In this document: piece by piece, positions 1 to 10,427 of the stretch
How positions within the stretch are numbered: the first letter of the stretch is position 1
Layout of the letters: every line of letters starts with the position of its first letter
NCBI GenBank assembly: GCA_003116975.1
Contig: BGKB01000033.1
Location: 124,001 to 188,000 of the forward strand
Direction: 5' to 3'
DNA: 64,000 nucleotides
Source: Aurantiochytrium sp. KH105
Taxonomy: Eukaryota; Sar; Bigyra; Thraustochytrida; Thraustochytriidae
Notes under the pieces: model-generated
Databases searched by the model: none
Seen by the model: the letters and a program-made list of their open reading frames with translations, nothing else
Told to the model about the DNA's origin: nothing
Made by a program: the position numbers and the translations under genes

Positions 1-2
1 AC

Positions 3-815
3 AAACTCCTTATCGAGACCCTTCGCGACCTCGGCGCCACCATTTCTGACGTCATCCTGACGCACGAGCACGAGGATCACGTCGGCGGCGTCCCAAAGCT
101 TCGCCAGGCTTTTCCCGACGCATGCTTTTGGAAAAGACCCAAACGACCAAACGAAAAAGACCCTTCAGGTCGACGCTATGATCGCATCCTCGAAAACGCA
201 TCAGTCATCGCCGTTCGTGGGGCCACCCTTCGCGCGGTGCTCACTCCGGGTCACACTGCCGATCACGTTTCGCTTGTCCTCCAAGAAGAAGCTGCCATCT
301 TTTCGGGCGATTGCGTCCTCGGATCCGGCACGGCTGTCTTTGAAAACCTTCACGAGTACGTTGGCAGCTTGCGCATTCTTTTGCGCGAGCTCGAAATCGC
401 AAAAACGGAGGTCATACTTTCCAGCGACGACGCCGAGCTCGATATCGACGCGGTCAGCCCCGATGAGCGCGACACAGCGCCGAGTTCCCAGACTCTCGTC
501 CAGGACCACAGCGACGGCAAGGTCCAGCCGGGGCGTCTTTATCCGGGTCACGGTCCTGTCGTCCCAGACGGTACAAAACGGATCAAAGAATACATTGAAC
601 ACCGTCAGCGCCGCGAGGACCAAATTCTTGCTGCGCTCGGCGACGAAAAGGGACCCAAGACGATTCAAGCGCTTGTCGACCTCATCTACGCAAACCAGAA
701 TCTCTCTTGGATTCTCAAACGTGGCGCCTCGCGCTCCACAGCCCAGCATCTCGACAAACTTCAGCGCGAGACTCGTGTCAAGCGTACGAGCGACGGCTGG
801 ACACTGGTAAAATGA
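3..815 (+). CDS. LACTB2-like metallo-beta-lactamase-fold protein (5' end outside window)
   Basis: The reading frame is open from the left edge, so the start lies outside the window. The visible part carries the metallo-beta-lactamase metal ligands: THEHEDHVGG near the edge, TPGHTADHV, FSGDCVLG and LYPGHGPVV. The order and wording match the LACTB2 group, which in animals is a mitochondrial endoribonuclease acting on single-stranded RNA. After the LYPGHGPV motif comes the helical tail typical of LACTB2 (EYIEHRQRREDQIL, then a small winged-helix-like end). Odd point: about 35 hydrophilic residues (roughly DDAELDID to SDGKVQPG) sit between the last helix of the core and the LYPGHGPV strand, where human LACTB2 has only a short link. 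Family assignment is secure; RNA substrate and mitochondrial location are inferred from animals, and the targeting region cannot be seen. Confidence 0.88.
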   Translation, partial: KLLIETLRDLGATISDVILTHEHEDHVGGVPKLRQAFPDACFWKRPKRPNEKDPSGRRYDRILENASVIAVRGATLRAVLTPGHTADHVSLVLQEEAAIFSGDCVLGSGTAVFENLHEYVGSLRILLRELEIAKTEVILSSDDAELDIDAVSPDERDTAPSSQTLVQDHSDGKVQPGRLYPGHGPVVPDGTKRIKEYIEHRQRREDQILAALGDEKGPKTIQALVDLIYANQNLSWILKRGASRSTAQHLDKLQRETRVKRTSDGWTLVK

Positions 816-2433
816 AGTAGACAGCCCCGATAGGATTTTTTTATCATCGTTCCATGTGCAGTGGTTGCATGCAACGTACGTCGAGGCAATATAATGTAAG
901 AAACGACATAGCATGTCAAGAAACTACAAGACACGGCATGCCAGGACGGCAAGAAAAGCAACAAGAATAATTCAAGATGCGATACACATCATGAAACGAA
1001 AAGATATGGCATGACAGGAAACTGCGAAACATGGCACGTCAACACAGCAGAAACAGCAACAAGAACAATTTGAGGTACAACACAGAAGAACAAGTGATGG
1101 CCAGTCGAGATGCGATAAAGTTGAACGCCGATAAGACCTCTCCAAGTATGGAAGCTCAGGCATCCATTGGATCGCGTCGCAGTCTGCATTAAAGTGCTGC
1201 GCAAGAGATGACGCAGGCAAGCCCAACACATCTGAGTCCCATGCCTCTTGCATCTGGCCCGGGTGTTCTTTGTCTTTACGCAAGGTCACTAAGCATCATC
1301 ATCTCATTTTTGACAACTTTCGCCCTCCCAAAGCGAAAATGTCTAATTTTTGAAGTTCAAGCCCAGCATTTGCTGTGAAAGTGCTTCGATATTTGTCCAA
1401 AAAGAAAACACAGTCAATCTTTTACCCTATTTGAAGACCAATTGCCTTTCTGTCTGCCTGTTGGCCTGCCCCTGCCTGCCTGCGTATACCAATCTATAGC
1501 TTCGCGTTACGTTGTTTCACCATTCTTTCGGGAAAATGAGGATTGAATGCAATGAGAGCAACCCACCTGTCACCGAGGAAGTCCTGCTGGTGCTGACGAG
1601 GATAACGTATCAATCAGACGCCGCCGCCGCTCTCCGACTCTGATACTTTCTCCTCCGCCATGCACACCGTGATTGTGTGACTCTTGACGCGCTCCTATAA
1701 ACTATATTTCCCCGACATTCTTTCCTACCCCCGCTCCTCCGCGCCTCTTCCCTGCTTCTCCATTGCATCTATAGGGAGCACTCTGGACCTCTGAACCCCC
1801 CCTAAAAGCCGCGGCACGTGCAGCCGCAGTCCATGCTCCTTTTCTTCCTCTGAGTGCACTGCTAGGATTGAGGTATAGTGGCGCGCCATACTATTCCTAC
1901 ATCGCACAAGGCGTACTTTCCCGAGTTCCTCTCGCAGCGCTTTCAGTGACGGCAGAATCCCGCGCCGGCTTTCCCCGAGGCCTCCGGAGCCCAGACGACC
2001 AACACCCGCGACCCGCCGCGCGCGCGCGAGTCTGCGAGCGAGCGAGCACGCGCGAACCTCCGGCCGGCCGGCCAGCCTCGCGACGCGCGGCCGTCCGCCC
2101 AACCGCCCGCCGTCTTAGCCTGGTCCTGCGCGGAGGCGCGGCCCGTCCAGCGAGCGGGGTCTAAATCTGAAAAATCGGCGCACGCGCTGCGCTCGCCGAG
2201 CGAGGGAGCCCTCGCGGCGGACCCGGAACGAACGCGCCGGCCTCACTCCGTGCGCGTGCGGCGAGCGTCACTCGCCCCGTGCATCGAGGCCTTGCTCGAG
2301 CTCACCGCGTCGAGGCGGGGCTCTCGGCGCAAGCATATTAGCAAGCAAGGCGTGCGAGCGTGCGAGCGAGCGAGCTGACACCGCCGCCTACGTGGACGTT
2401 CAAGGCCGCTTCTTCGGCTAGAGACGAGACACG
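816..2433. other. Intergenic region upstream of WASP gene
   Basis: No convincing gene was found here. The first half is AT-richer and holds an imperfect direct duplication (listed separately). The second half, from about 1960, becomes strongly GC-rich with CpG-dense stretches leading to the WASP start and probably holds its promoter and 5' leader. Open frames in this stretch are short and compositionally biased. Confidence 0.6.
911..1084. repeat. Imperfect tandem duplication, unit about 98 bp
   Basis: Two adjacent stretches starting at 911 and 1009 share the order GCATGtCAaGAAACT, CATGcCA, and AGCAACAAGAATAATT (second copy GCATGACAGGAAACTG, then AGCAACAAGAACAATT). The copies differ by scattered substitutions, so the duplication is old. 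No coding potential was seen. Confidence 0.55.
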
Positions 2434-4440
2434 ATGGCTGCCTTGTCGCCCAGCAAACCGCTCATCACGCAGGAGGAACGCGCCAAACTCCAGTCCGTGG
2501 TGGGTGCGCGGCAGACCGTCGTGGCCGCAGCGATTGCCAGACTTCACTTGGCGTCCCCGGACCCCAAGGCCCTTCGCAAGCCTGGCAAGGACTCTATTCT
2601 GCGCTCGTTCTCTCACCTTTCCAACGAAGAATGGACCACCACCAATGTTGTCGGCGCTCTCGTTTTCATCATCGATCGCTCCGTCGATGCCTTTGTGTTT
2701 CAAATCTATGACCTGAAGTCGTTCAGTCTTCGATTTAGCTACGAGCTTTACCTCGACATGACCTACGAGGTGCTCTCTGCGCAGTTTCACTCGATCGAAA
2801 TCGAGGACGCCGTTGCCGGCTTTTGCTTTGCCGATGCTGGCGAGGCACGAACCTTTCTCAGCAAGGTCATGGCCCTGCGACCGACCAGCAAGTCCAACGC
2901 TGGCGCAAACCTTTTGAGAAAGGAAAAGAAGGGTCTCTTTGGAGGTCTCTTTGGCGGTGGCAAGCCCAAGGCCCGCGAGTCCCTTAAGATTGGCGAGGTA
3001 CGCATGCTGCAGCATGACCAGCATGTTGGTGTCAACACCGATGGTACCTTCGACGTGAATCATCTTGCGCCCCAGTGGAAACAGCTCTTTAAGCAAGCGG
3101 GCATTAAGAAGCGCGATCTTCAGGATCCAGAGACCGCAGCCGCCATTATGGAAACCATCAAGCAGACGGAACGCCAAAAGCAGGTCACTGAACTCTACCA
3201 GCAGGATCCCGAATACGAAGATCTTACCGAGGACCAAATCGAAGATGCAGTCGAGGGCCTCACGGAAGATGAACTGGCCGCGTATGCCAAGTACGAAGAG
3301 GAAATGCGCCAATATTACGAGGACCTTGCTGCTTACGAGGCAGAGCAGGCTGCACTCGCTGCCTGGGAAGAGGACAACAAGTCCTACATTGCCGAACAGG
3401 AAGCAGAGAATGAACGTCTGGAAACTCTCGAAGAGGAAGACGAAGAAGAAGACGAAGAAGACGAAGAACCTGAAGATTACGGTGATATCGACAACGATAA
3501 CCCTGATGACGACTATGAGGACGAAGAGCCTTCTGCGCCCTTCCGTGAGACAAAGGCGCCCCCGCCTTTGCCCCCGCGAAGGGCTCTCAAGGAGTCAACC
3601 AGGGAGCTTCGCGCCATGGAAAAGGAGGCCAAACAGCACGAAAAGGTCGCCGCCAAGGCTGACAAACAGCTGCACCTCGCAGTCAACAATTACCGTCAAA
3701 GTGTGGCGCGAGTCCATCAAACGCCGCAAAAGTCAGACGAAGAGAGGGAGGCCGAAGAGGCCGCAGAGCTTGCACGCGAGCAGGCTGAGCAAGCCCGTCG
3801 CGAAGCCGAAGATGCGGCCGCCGAACGCGACCGCATCATGGCCGAGATCGCGGAACTACGTGCCAAAAACGAGCAGGCGCGCGCTCGTGTCGAGGCCTCA
3901 AAGCCCCCGCGCACCTCGCGTAGACTCTCGCTCAAGGCACTCACGACCAAAGCCAAGGCCCCGCCTGTGCCAAAGTCCAAACCACCCACGCTCACGAACG
4001 TGCCCCCGCCGCCTCCGCCTCCGCTCCCCGTTGTCCCGCCCGCACCTCCTCCGGTTCCGGAGCTTCCGCCTTTGCCTTCCTTGCCGGCCTTGCCATCTGC
4101 GCCGCCCAGCGCTCCGGCGATGCCGGCAATGCCTGCGATGCCTGCGATGCCCCCCGCCCCGAAACCGAGGTCTCGTGCAGGATCTTCCAAGCAGCAGCTC
4201 ACCAGGCCGCGCAAGCCCGTCTCTGGCCTTTTGCAGGGCATCCAGCGCGGCGTCGATTTGCGCCGCGTACCGACGCCTTCCGCCCAGGCACCTCGCAAGC
4301 GACCCAGCCAGCTGCCCGATCTCGATGGCATGAAGCCCAAGGCGCAGAATCAGCTCATGGCCAAGCTCATCGAGACCATGAACGATCGTCGCGCCATGAT
4401 GGGCGATTCCGACTCCGACTCGGACGAGTGGAGTGATTAG
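2434..4440 (+). CDS. WASP/N-WASP homologue, Arp2/3 activator
   Basis: Nucleation-promoting factor that relays Rho-GTPase signals to the Arp2/3 complex to branch actin. Domains of the 668-residue protein in order: WH1/EVH1 at about 20-148; a CRIB/GTPase-binding region at about 185-245 (IGEVRML, HDQHVGV, then WKQLFKQAGI); a highly acidic charged region about 250-380; a second charged, probably coiled-coil segment; a proline-rich tract about 520-570 for SH3/profilin binding; a WH2 motif (LLQGIQRGVDLRRV); a C helix (LMAKLIETMNDRRAMM); and an acidic tail ending DSDSDSDEWSD with the conserved tryptophan. All parts of a WASP are present, so it should be functional. The ATG at 2434 lies in a good context (ACGATGG). 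The charged region between CRIB and polyproline is longer than in animal WASP. The gene converges on the kinesin gene with 119 bp between stop codons. Confidence 0.93.
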   Translation: MAALSPSKPLITQEERAKLQSVVGARQTVVAAAIARLHLASPDPKALRKPGKDSILRSFSHLSNEEWTTTNVVGALVFIIDRSVDAFVFQIYDLKSFSLRFSYELYLDMTYEVLSAQFHSIEIEDAVAGFCFADAGEARTFLSKVMALRPTSKSNAGANLLRKEKKGLFGGLFGGGKPKARESLKIGEVRMLQHDQHVGVNTDGTFDVNHLAPQWKQLFKQAGIKKRDLQDPETAAAIMETIKQTERQKQVTELYQQDPEYEDLTEDQIEDAVEGLTEDELAAYAKYEEEMRQYYEDLAAYEAEQAALAAWEEDNKSYIAEQEAENERLETLEEEDEEEDEEDEEPEDYGDIDNDNPDDDYEDEEPSAPFRETKAPPPLPPRRALKESTRELRAMEKEAKQHEKVAAKADKQLHLAVNNYRQSVARVHQTPQKSDEEREAEEAAELAREQAEQARREAEDAAAERDRIMAEIAELRAKNEQARARVEASKPPRTSRRLSLKALTTKAKAPPVPKSKPPTLTNVPPPPPPPLPVVPPAPPPVPELPPLPSLPALPSAPPSAPAMPAMPAMPAMPPAPKPRSRAGSSKQQLTRPRKPVSGLLQGIQRGVDLRRVPTPSAQAPRKRPSQLPDLDGMKPKAQNQLMAKLIETMNDRRAMMGDSDSDSDEWSD

Positions 4441-4559
4441 ATTTTCATCTTCTTTTTTTGTGGCTTTTATCCACTACAAAATTGTGTTTACGTTGTTTAC
4501 GTCGTTGCTGTGATTCTTGTGATTGTTTTGGTTGTACTTGAACATGCTTGCTCCCGCCT

Positions 4560-6920
4560 TTACTTCTTGTTCTTCTTCTTGGTGGAACTCGTCGAGCTCG
4601 AGGAGACGAGGGGAATTTTCTTCCACAACTTCTTGAGCCTTCCTCGCCACGACTTTTTCGTCTTCTTCGTGTTGTTGCTGTCAATGTCGTCTTCTGAGGC
4701 CATCGGCTCTGCATCGCCATCTTCATGTGCTGTTGACGAGGCGAGGGCGGTGTCATCCTCAATCTGATTTTCCTCTTCGTCCTCCAAGCTCTCAAGCAAA
4801 TCGTCCGCTTCTGTGGTTTGCCTCGTATTTTCTGCATCCTGTTTCAACAGCTTTTGACGCTGACGCTTTCGCAGCGAGGACGTCAGTGATGCAAAGCTCG
4901 CGAATTTTGAGACAAACGCCTTGCGCGCCTTGCGGGTCACCTGCATCACACTCAAGTCCTCGAGTTTTTTCTTCAGCTGAACAATCTCCGTTTGTGCAGC
5001 CTCACGATTTGCTTCAGACTCTGCCAAACGGTTAAGCGTGTCCTCCAGCGCGGCCTTGGCTTTGTCGAGCTCGCCCTCGAGACCATTGCGGACCGCTTCC
5101 GACTGTTCGAGCTGACCCTCAATCATTCGAATGGTCTCAACGTGGCGCCGCTTGGCGCCCACTTGCTCAAGAATCTGGGCCTCCATCTGCTTGTTGGCCT
5201 CCTCAAGCGATGCCACCTGCTCGCTCGTCTGCGTGTGGTAGGCAAGCCTCTCGCGCAACAAATCGATCTCTGTGCGCAGTTCGTTGATGATTTCCACGTT
5301 TTTGTCACGATTCACAATCGCCTTGTTCACCACGCGCGAGCATTCCTGCGCATATCGCAGCGTCGTCAAACTCTCCTCAAAGTTCACCATGGCTGGGCTC
5401 ACGGTCGCAAACATGGTTGTTCGTGAGTTGCCGCCCAAGCTCGGTTTCAGGAGCCAGGTCAACGTCGAGTCGCGGTATGGAATGAGCGGCGGCGCCCCAC
5501 CGCTCGTGGTCGGAGTGCCAAACAAGTTATCCTTGCTCGGGGTGTTGTACCCACGCTTCCTGCCGCTCGAGCGCGACAAGGCATTAATGACGCGGCCAAG
5601 CGTGTGCAGGGAACGATTAATGTTCGCCGTTTCGGTCAGCTGACGACCCTTGACTCCACTTGCCGACACGCGCTCGGATCCTGCGAGATCCACCAAATTG
5701 ATCTTGGACACGGTGTCTGTAGCACTCGAGAGATCGCCTGAAATCGTTGTCTGCTTGAACACGAGCGTAAAGATCGCGTGACTGCGGCTCGACTTGTTGT
5801 TCATGTTTGTCGCAGCCACCGTGCGTGCGCGAGCACCCACAGCCATCATGCGGCGAATCTCGTGCATGCTCCGCACAGGTACGGTGGTGAGGTCCTCCAC
5901 GTACGGACCGCTCTTTGGATCTTCGCGCACGCGAAGCTTGATGCTCGGCTCGCTATTGTTAGGCGGCGGGGCCAAAAGGTCGATGCATCGCTCATTGTAA
6001 ATTTCCAGGTACGAGGCCTCAAGCGAGTACGTCGTCGACTCAGCCCCCGTGCCCAAGCACGATGTCTCTGGATCGCCACGCTGTTCCGTCTCGTGGAGCT
6101 TCTCAACAAGGCACCAGCAAATGCGCGGAATGAGCCCAGCGTCGACGCCCGAACCAAGCATCGTGTGCGTCTTGCCGGACCCGGTCTGCCCGTACGCGAA
6201 CACACTCGCGTTGTATCCCGCAAAGGCGTTCTCCAGCACCCCCGTGCCAATGTCCTCAAAGACTTGAGCTTGTTCGGACTCGGGCCCATAGCAGTAGTCA
6301 AAAGTAAAGGCACGTGTTGGGTTCTTCGATCGAGCGGAGCGTCCCCCAATGCAGTTCACCTGACCCGTTCCATCTGGATCTGCCGAAATGGTAAGTGTGT
6401 CGTCTTCGATCTCGACACAGGCCATGTCGCCCATATCCAGCTCGCGGTCATTCATAGGTCGGCACCGCACGGCCACTTTGATGGAGTTTTCCTTGGCCCG
6501 CTTCTTCTTCTTGGCCGTGCTGGTCGCGGTCCCGACACTGCATTCGTCCGTGGGTCGAGATGGCTTCATGGGCGTGGTCAGCGGGCTGTCAATGCTATTT
6601 CCGAAGCTTCTCTTTCCCGAAGAATGCTGGCTCAGACGGCTCGCCGACTGCTGGCTCTGACGGTTCATCTGGTTCATGCTGTTTTCCGGGTCATTCTCAC
6701 CATCGTTAAAGTTTTCCGAGTCGTCTTCCTCCGGAAAGGTGACCTCTTTGGTGCCCTCGTTGCGCTGCGCAAACTCGTGTTCCTCATCGTCCTCCTTGCG
6801 CTCCATCAGGCAAGTGTCGCGCGGCGGCAACGGAGGAATTTGTCCCGGCGAATGGAGCAATGCCTCCTCCTTCGCGACGTGTGTCATTGCAGGTTCGGCC
6901 ATCATCTCAACCGCGTCCAT
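4560..6920 (-). CDS. Kinesin-3 family motor protein
   Basis: ATP-driven microtubule motor of 786 residues. An N-terminal extension of about 145 residues, rich in Ser, Glu and Asp, precedes the motor (about 146-530). The motor shows IKVAVRCRP, the P-loop AYGQTGSGKTHTM, switch I NNKSSRSHAIF and switch II LVDLAGSE. PYVEDL and ARTVAATNMN are close to Unc104/KIF1 wording, which points to kinesin-3. A serine/glycine insertion lies before PLIPYRDSTLTWLLKPSLGG. After the neck come coiled coils (about 540-680) and a basic then acidic tail ending in a lysine run. No FHA or PH cargo domain, usual in transport kinesin-3s, can be seen, and the family's usual long tail is missing. I chose the ATG at 6918-6920: the longer open frame begins only at TTG. 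Cargo is unknown. Confidence 0.9.
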   Translation of the reverse strand: MDAVEMMAEPAMTHVAKEEALLHSPGQIPPLPPRDTCLMERKEDDEEHEFAQRNEGTKEVTFPEEDDSENFNDGENDPENSMNQMNRQSQQSASRLSQHSSGKRSFGNSIDSPLTTPMKPSRPTDECSVGTATSTAKKKKRAKENSIKVAVRCRPMNDRELDMGDMACVEIEDDTLTISADPDGTGQVNCIGGRSARSKNPTRAFTFDYCYGPESEQAQVFEDIGTGVLENAFAGYNASVFAYGQTGSGKTHTMLGSGVDAGLIPRICWCLVEKLHETEQRGDPETSCLGTGAESTTYSLEASYLEIYNERCIDLLAPPPNNSEPSIKLRVREDPKSGPYVEDLTTVPVRSMHEIRRMMAVGARARTVAATNMNNKSSRSHAIFTLVFKQTTISGDLSSATDTVSKINLVDLAGSERVSASGVKGRQLTETANINRSLHTLGRVINALSRSSGRKRGYNTPSKDNLFGTPTTSGGAPPLIPYRDSTLTWLLKPSLGGNSRTTMFATVSPAMVNFEESLTTLRYAQECSRVVNKAIVNRDKNVEIINELRTEIDLLRERLAYHTQTSEQVASLEEANKQMEAQILEQVGAKRRHVETIRMIEGQLEQSEAVRNGLEGELDKAKAALEDTLNRLAESEANREAAQTEIVQLKKKLEDLSVMQVTRKARKAFVSKFASFASLTSSLRKRQRQKLLKQDAENTRQTTEADDLLESLEDEEENQIEDDTALASSTAHEDGDAEPMASEDDIDSNNTKKTKKSWRGRLKKLWKKIPLVSSSSTSSTKKKNKK

Positions 6921-8274
6921 CCTGCTTGCGAAGTCTCTGCTTTGAGCGCGCGGAGCGCTTTGCGTCTCTGCAAGTTTGCTTGTCCGCGTGCGATCGATCG
7001 AGGCAGGTGGGCGAGAGTAGACGACCAAGTCAGCTAGCCAGCTAGCCGGATGGACTCTCTCAACTCGACCACTCTGAGGCCTTCTTTTTCTCGCCGCGTT
7101 CCAGGTTTGCCTTCTCGGCTGCCGCTGGAGTTACTTATTGCCTGCCGACTTTATTCCCTCCTCCAACTCCCCCCCCCCCCCCCCCTTTTTCCTTTTGACC
7201 TCATTTACATGTTACTGGTTGTAGTTTTCGGACATTGTAGCAAGCAAGTAACGTGGCGAACTGCGTGCGTGGGACCCCGTCGCGCGTGTCGCCAAAGTCG
7301 CCTGCTCGGCCGGCCACCTGGCTGGCTGGACGTCCGTAGCCCAGCCCAGGCCAAGACCCACCTCCCTCTATTCTCTCCCCCTCTCGGGAGCGCCGAGCCC
7401 GCGCCCGCGCGCGCGCCTCGCAGCGGCAGGCGTCTGAGAAAGAATGAAAGAAAGACCTCCGGGCTCCCGCCGTTTCATGGAGTTTCTTCTGGCTCGCAAA
7501 GGCGAATACATGGTACACACCCGATGACAGGACCGAAACGGTCCCCGTGCGCACCCCCGGGGCCCCTGGGCGACTCGCTCCGGTCGCGTGCGTGCGCGCT
7601 TGCGCAGCGGAGTGCATCGTAGTGCAGCGCATCGAGCTCGGATCATAAAGACTGGGTCTTCTTATAGCACGCCTGCTGCCAGGACAACTGCACGGTCCCT
7701 CCGCAAACCCCGCGAGAAGGTCGGCCGGTCCTCCCTCCTTTTCTGAAAATGTCCAAAACTTGCAAAAGAGCATTGACAATTACTCCAAAAAAGCCAGCGA
7801 CCAGCGAAACCACTCTTCCAATCTGCCCGTCGATGCAACCAGCCCTTTGCATGCACGCACTGGCGATGCTCTTCGCACGTACGCGACTTCTCCTCTCCAG
7901 CCCGAGCGAGGCTCCCCTTTGCCAAAAGAGACGTATCGCAGTCGAGATAGGCCTCTTCGGCGCGATCCTATCCTCGCTGGTGGCAGCGAGAAAGCGGCGA
8001 TCGCAGACTCCCAAACACCCGAAGCCCGCGCTGCCGCTGCGCCGCGCTGCGCCGCGCCGCGCGTCGCTCAGTCGGGCCGCGACCGCGCCTCTCCCGCGCC
8101 GGCGCCCCGTCGTGGCGGCCTCGGCCGGCGCCCGCGAGCTACGGTCGCACGCGAAGCTTGCGCCGGACGACCGAGCGACCGAGCGAACGAACGACCCGCG
8201 GTTAGCGCGCGAGCGAGCCCGCGCGAGCGGCGTGCGCGCGAGCGGCGTGCGCTCTGCGCGGCGCCAGCGCGACC
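6921..8274. promoter_or_regulatory. Divergent intergenic region, kinesin-3 / Nup54
   Basis: The two flanking genes are transcribed away from each other, so this 1.35-kb stretch should hold both promoters and 5' leaders. It includes a 17-base poly-C run at 7169-7185 and a CpG-rich segment from about 8020 to the Nup54 start. I see no TATA box placed convincingly and no credible gene; open frames here are GC-driven. Confidence 0.5.
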
Positions 8275-9939
8275 ATGTTCGGCGGCGGCACCCAGTCGTC
8301 CGGAGGAGGCGGGCTCTTTGGCGGCGCCAGCGCCTCCAACAACAACGGCGGCGGCGGTGGGCTCTTTGGCAATAGTAGCAGCAACAACAACAATAACAGC
8401 AGCGGAGGGCTCTTCGGGAACAGCGGCAACAACAACAGCAACAACAACAGCAACAACAACAACAGCGGCGGAGGTATTTTTGGCAGCAGCAACACCAGCA
8501 ACACCAATACCGGCGGTGGCCTTTTTGGCGGCAGCAATACTAGCAACGCCAATACTGGCGGCGGTGGCGGCCTCTTTGGCAACAGTAACAACAACAACAA
8601 CAACAACAATGGCGGAGGTGGCCTCTTTGGCGGGGGCAACACCACAAACAACACCGGCGGAGGAGGAGGTCTCTTTGGCAGTACCAATAACAATGCCACC
8701 AGCGGCGGTGGTCTCTTTGGCGGCGGCGGCGGCAATACTGCGAATAATTCGGGTGGCGGAGGCCTCTTCGGTAACTCGAATAACAACACGGGCAGCTCCG
8801 GCGGCCTCTTTGGCAGCTCAAACACATCGAATACGGGCGGGGGCGGTCTCTTTGGCAACACCAACACCAACTCGGGCGGGGGCCTCTTTGGAAACACGGG
8901 TACGGCTGGCGCCTTTGGAAACCAACAAGCGTTCCAACAGCAGCAGCAGCAGCAGCAACCGCAACAACAGCAAATGGATAACATGAACCAATTGCAAAAC
9001 CAACTCGGGGCCGCACCATGGTGGTACCGCGAGCTCTCGAGCGTGTACAACGCCTACCACGTTGGCCAAGGTAGCCGTTTTCAGACAATGTTGTACGAGG
9101 TTATTGGCATGGCACCCGAGCTCATGGTGCATGCAGGTGCGATCTCTCTCAGCCAAGTCGACTACATCAAGGCGCAACGCAAACGGATGATCTTGCAAAA
9201 CAACCCGTGGCTTGACCAGCGAGACTATCAGCGCGCTGAGGATAACAACCCAGATCCCATGAATTGGGTTCCCACTCCAATCGTGGGTGTCGAGGCACTT
9301 CACAAGCGCGTGGAAGCGCAAGCTGCCTATGTTCGGTCGCAGCTCGAGATGCTTGGCCCTTCCCCTTCTGCTGCAAGCGGAGGCAGTGCGTCGTCCGCCA
9401 ATGGGTCGAACGCTCTGGCCCTTATCCCAGCAAACGAGACAAAAGCAGACGAAGCAAAGACCAGCGAGCAGCACGCTGCGCTCTGGCTGCGAATGGACGC
9501 GGGCCAAGGCTTTGAGGAACAGATCGAGCAGTGTCGCCACGAACACGTGCGGCTCAAGCACCGCCTCATTCGCGCCCTCGGACGCCTCGAACGGTTGCAG
9601 GCCATTCCCCAACGCGGTGGGCGTTCCCAGGCCGAGTTGCAATACGCAGAGCGACTTGATCGCCTCGATCGGGCCATGGGGGACCCACGGGGCTGCCGCG
9701 CACAGCTCACGCAGATTGTTACGCAGCTCGAGCTTGAGGACTATCAGGATGCCAAGGGTTTCGGCTCGGGCGACCTGCGTCAGGCCAACAACGTGATGCA
9801 AGAGCAGGACCAAGAGGCGCTCTTCAACTTTCTCGAATTGCAACGAGAGGGCATTGCCAAGCTGATGGATATTGTTAAGCGCGACATGCGCGACTTGGAA
9901 ATTATCAAACGCAAGGTCCACGCGCCAGGCGCCCGATAG
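8275..9939 (+). CDS. Nup54-like FG nucleoporin
   Basis: Structural and barrier subunit of the nuclear pore central channel. The 554-residue protein starts with MFGGG and has about 220 residues of GLFG-type repeats separated by Gly/Ser/Asn/Thr spacers, followed by a short Gln-rich linker and an ordered, mostly helical domain. That domain begins PWWYRELSSVYNAYHVG and contains NPDPMNWVPTPIVGVEAL, the signature around which Nup54/Nup57 proteins are recognised; long helices to the end suit the coiled-coil trimer with Nup62 and Nup58. The repeat DNA is asparagine-codon rich (AAC/AAT runs), making a low-complexity region prone to length change. The ATG at 8275 (ACCATGT) begins directly with the FG region, as in known family members. 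It converges on the minus-strand gene ending at 10428. Confidence 0.92.
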   Translation: MFGGGTQSSGGGGLFGGASASNNNGGGGGLFGNSSSNNNNNSSGGLFGNSGNNNSNNNSNNNNSGGGIFGSSNTSNTNTGGGLFGGSNTSNANTGGGGGLFGNSNNNNNNNNGGGGLFGGGNTTNNTGGGGGLFGSTNNNATSGGGLFGGGGGNTANNSGGGGLFGNSNNNTGSSGGLFGSSNTSNTGGGGLFGNTNTNSGGGLFGNTGTAGAFGNQQAFQQQQQQQQPQQQQMDNMNQLQNQLGAAPWWYRELSSVYNAYHVGQGSRFQTMLYEVIGMAPELMVHAGAISLSQVDYIKAQRKRMILQNNPWLDQRDYQRAEDNNPDPMNWVPTPIVGVEALHKRVEAQAAYVRSQLEMLGPSPSAASGGSASSANGSNALALIPANETKADEAKTSEQHAALWLRMDAGQGFEEQIEQCRHEHVRLKHRLIRALGRLERLQAIPQRGGRSQAELQYAERLDRLDRAMGDPRGCRAQLTQIVTQLELEDYQDAKGFGSGDLRQANNVMQEQDQEALFNFLELQREGIAKLMDIVKRDMRDLEIIKRKVHAPGAR

Positions 9940-10427
9940 TATAGCATTTGACGACGATGATGATTTTGTTGAACACAGAAAATGAATGGTAGGACTTGAA
10001 GTCAGTAGCCTCTCTCTCTCTTTCTCTCTCTCTCTCGCGCGCGCGCGCTCGCGGCGGGTGGAGCCTCAGGGTGACGCAGGTTCCTCTGCTTTCTTTTTGA
10101 CCTTGTTGTCACAAACCTACTGACGGGCTCGTTGGAGAGCACGCGATCGGCCAAGAGACGGCGTTTCTTGCAATCCATCGCGGAACGAGCAATACTGACG
10201 CAACAAAAGCGGAAACGAAGACACCGATTCCGCCATTGCGAGCAGACCTTCACGATGGTACTGTCATCGGCATGAGTTCCATCGCAAGTAGCCTAATTGC
10301 ACAATCACATTTAAAGTTTGAAAAAGAAGGCATGAACACGAGACAAATACACTGATTGGCATTCAGAACACTCGATGACATCCATGGCATCGGGTAGCGT
10401 CGAAAGCATGAGTCGACGTCAAGAACT
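9940..10427. other. Convergent 3' region with CT and CG dinucleotide runs
   Basis: This is the space between two converging genes, holding their 3' ends. A (CT)n run followed by (CG)n at about 10011-10049 is the only notable structure. No gene was seen. Confidence 0.5.

Noticed and set aside
6921-7028. N-terminal extension of the kinesin frame
   Set aside because: It would start at TTG; an ATG follows 36 codons later and the extension has no family similarity.
8202-9050. Minus-strand Leu/Pro-rich frame across the nucleoporin repeats
   Set aside because: Antisense shadow of the GLFG repeat region; the plus frame carries the Nup54 signature.
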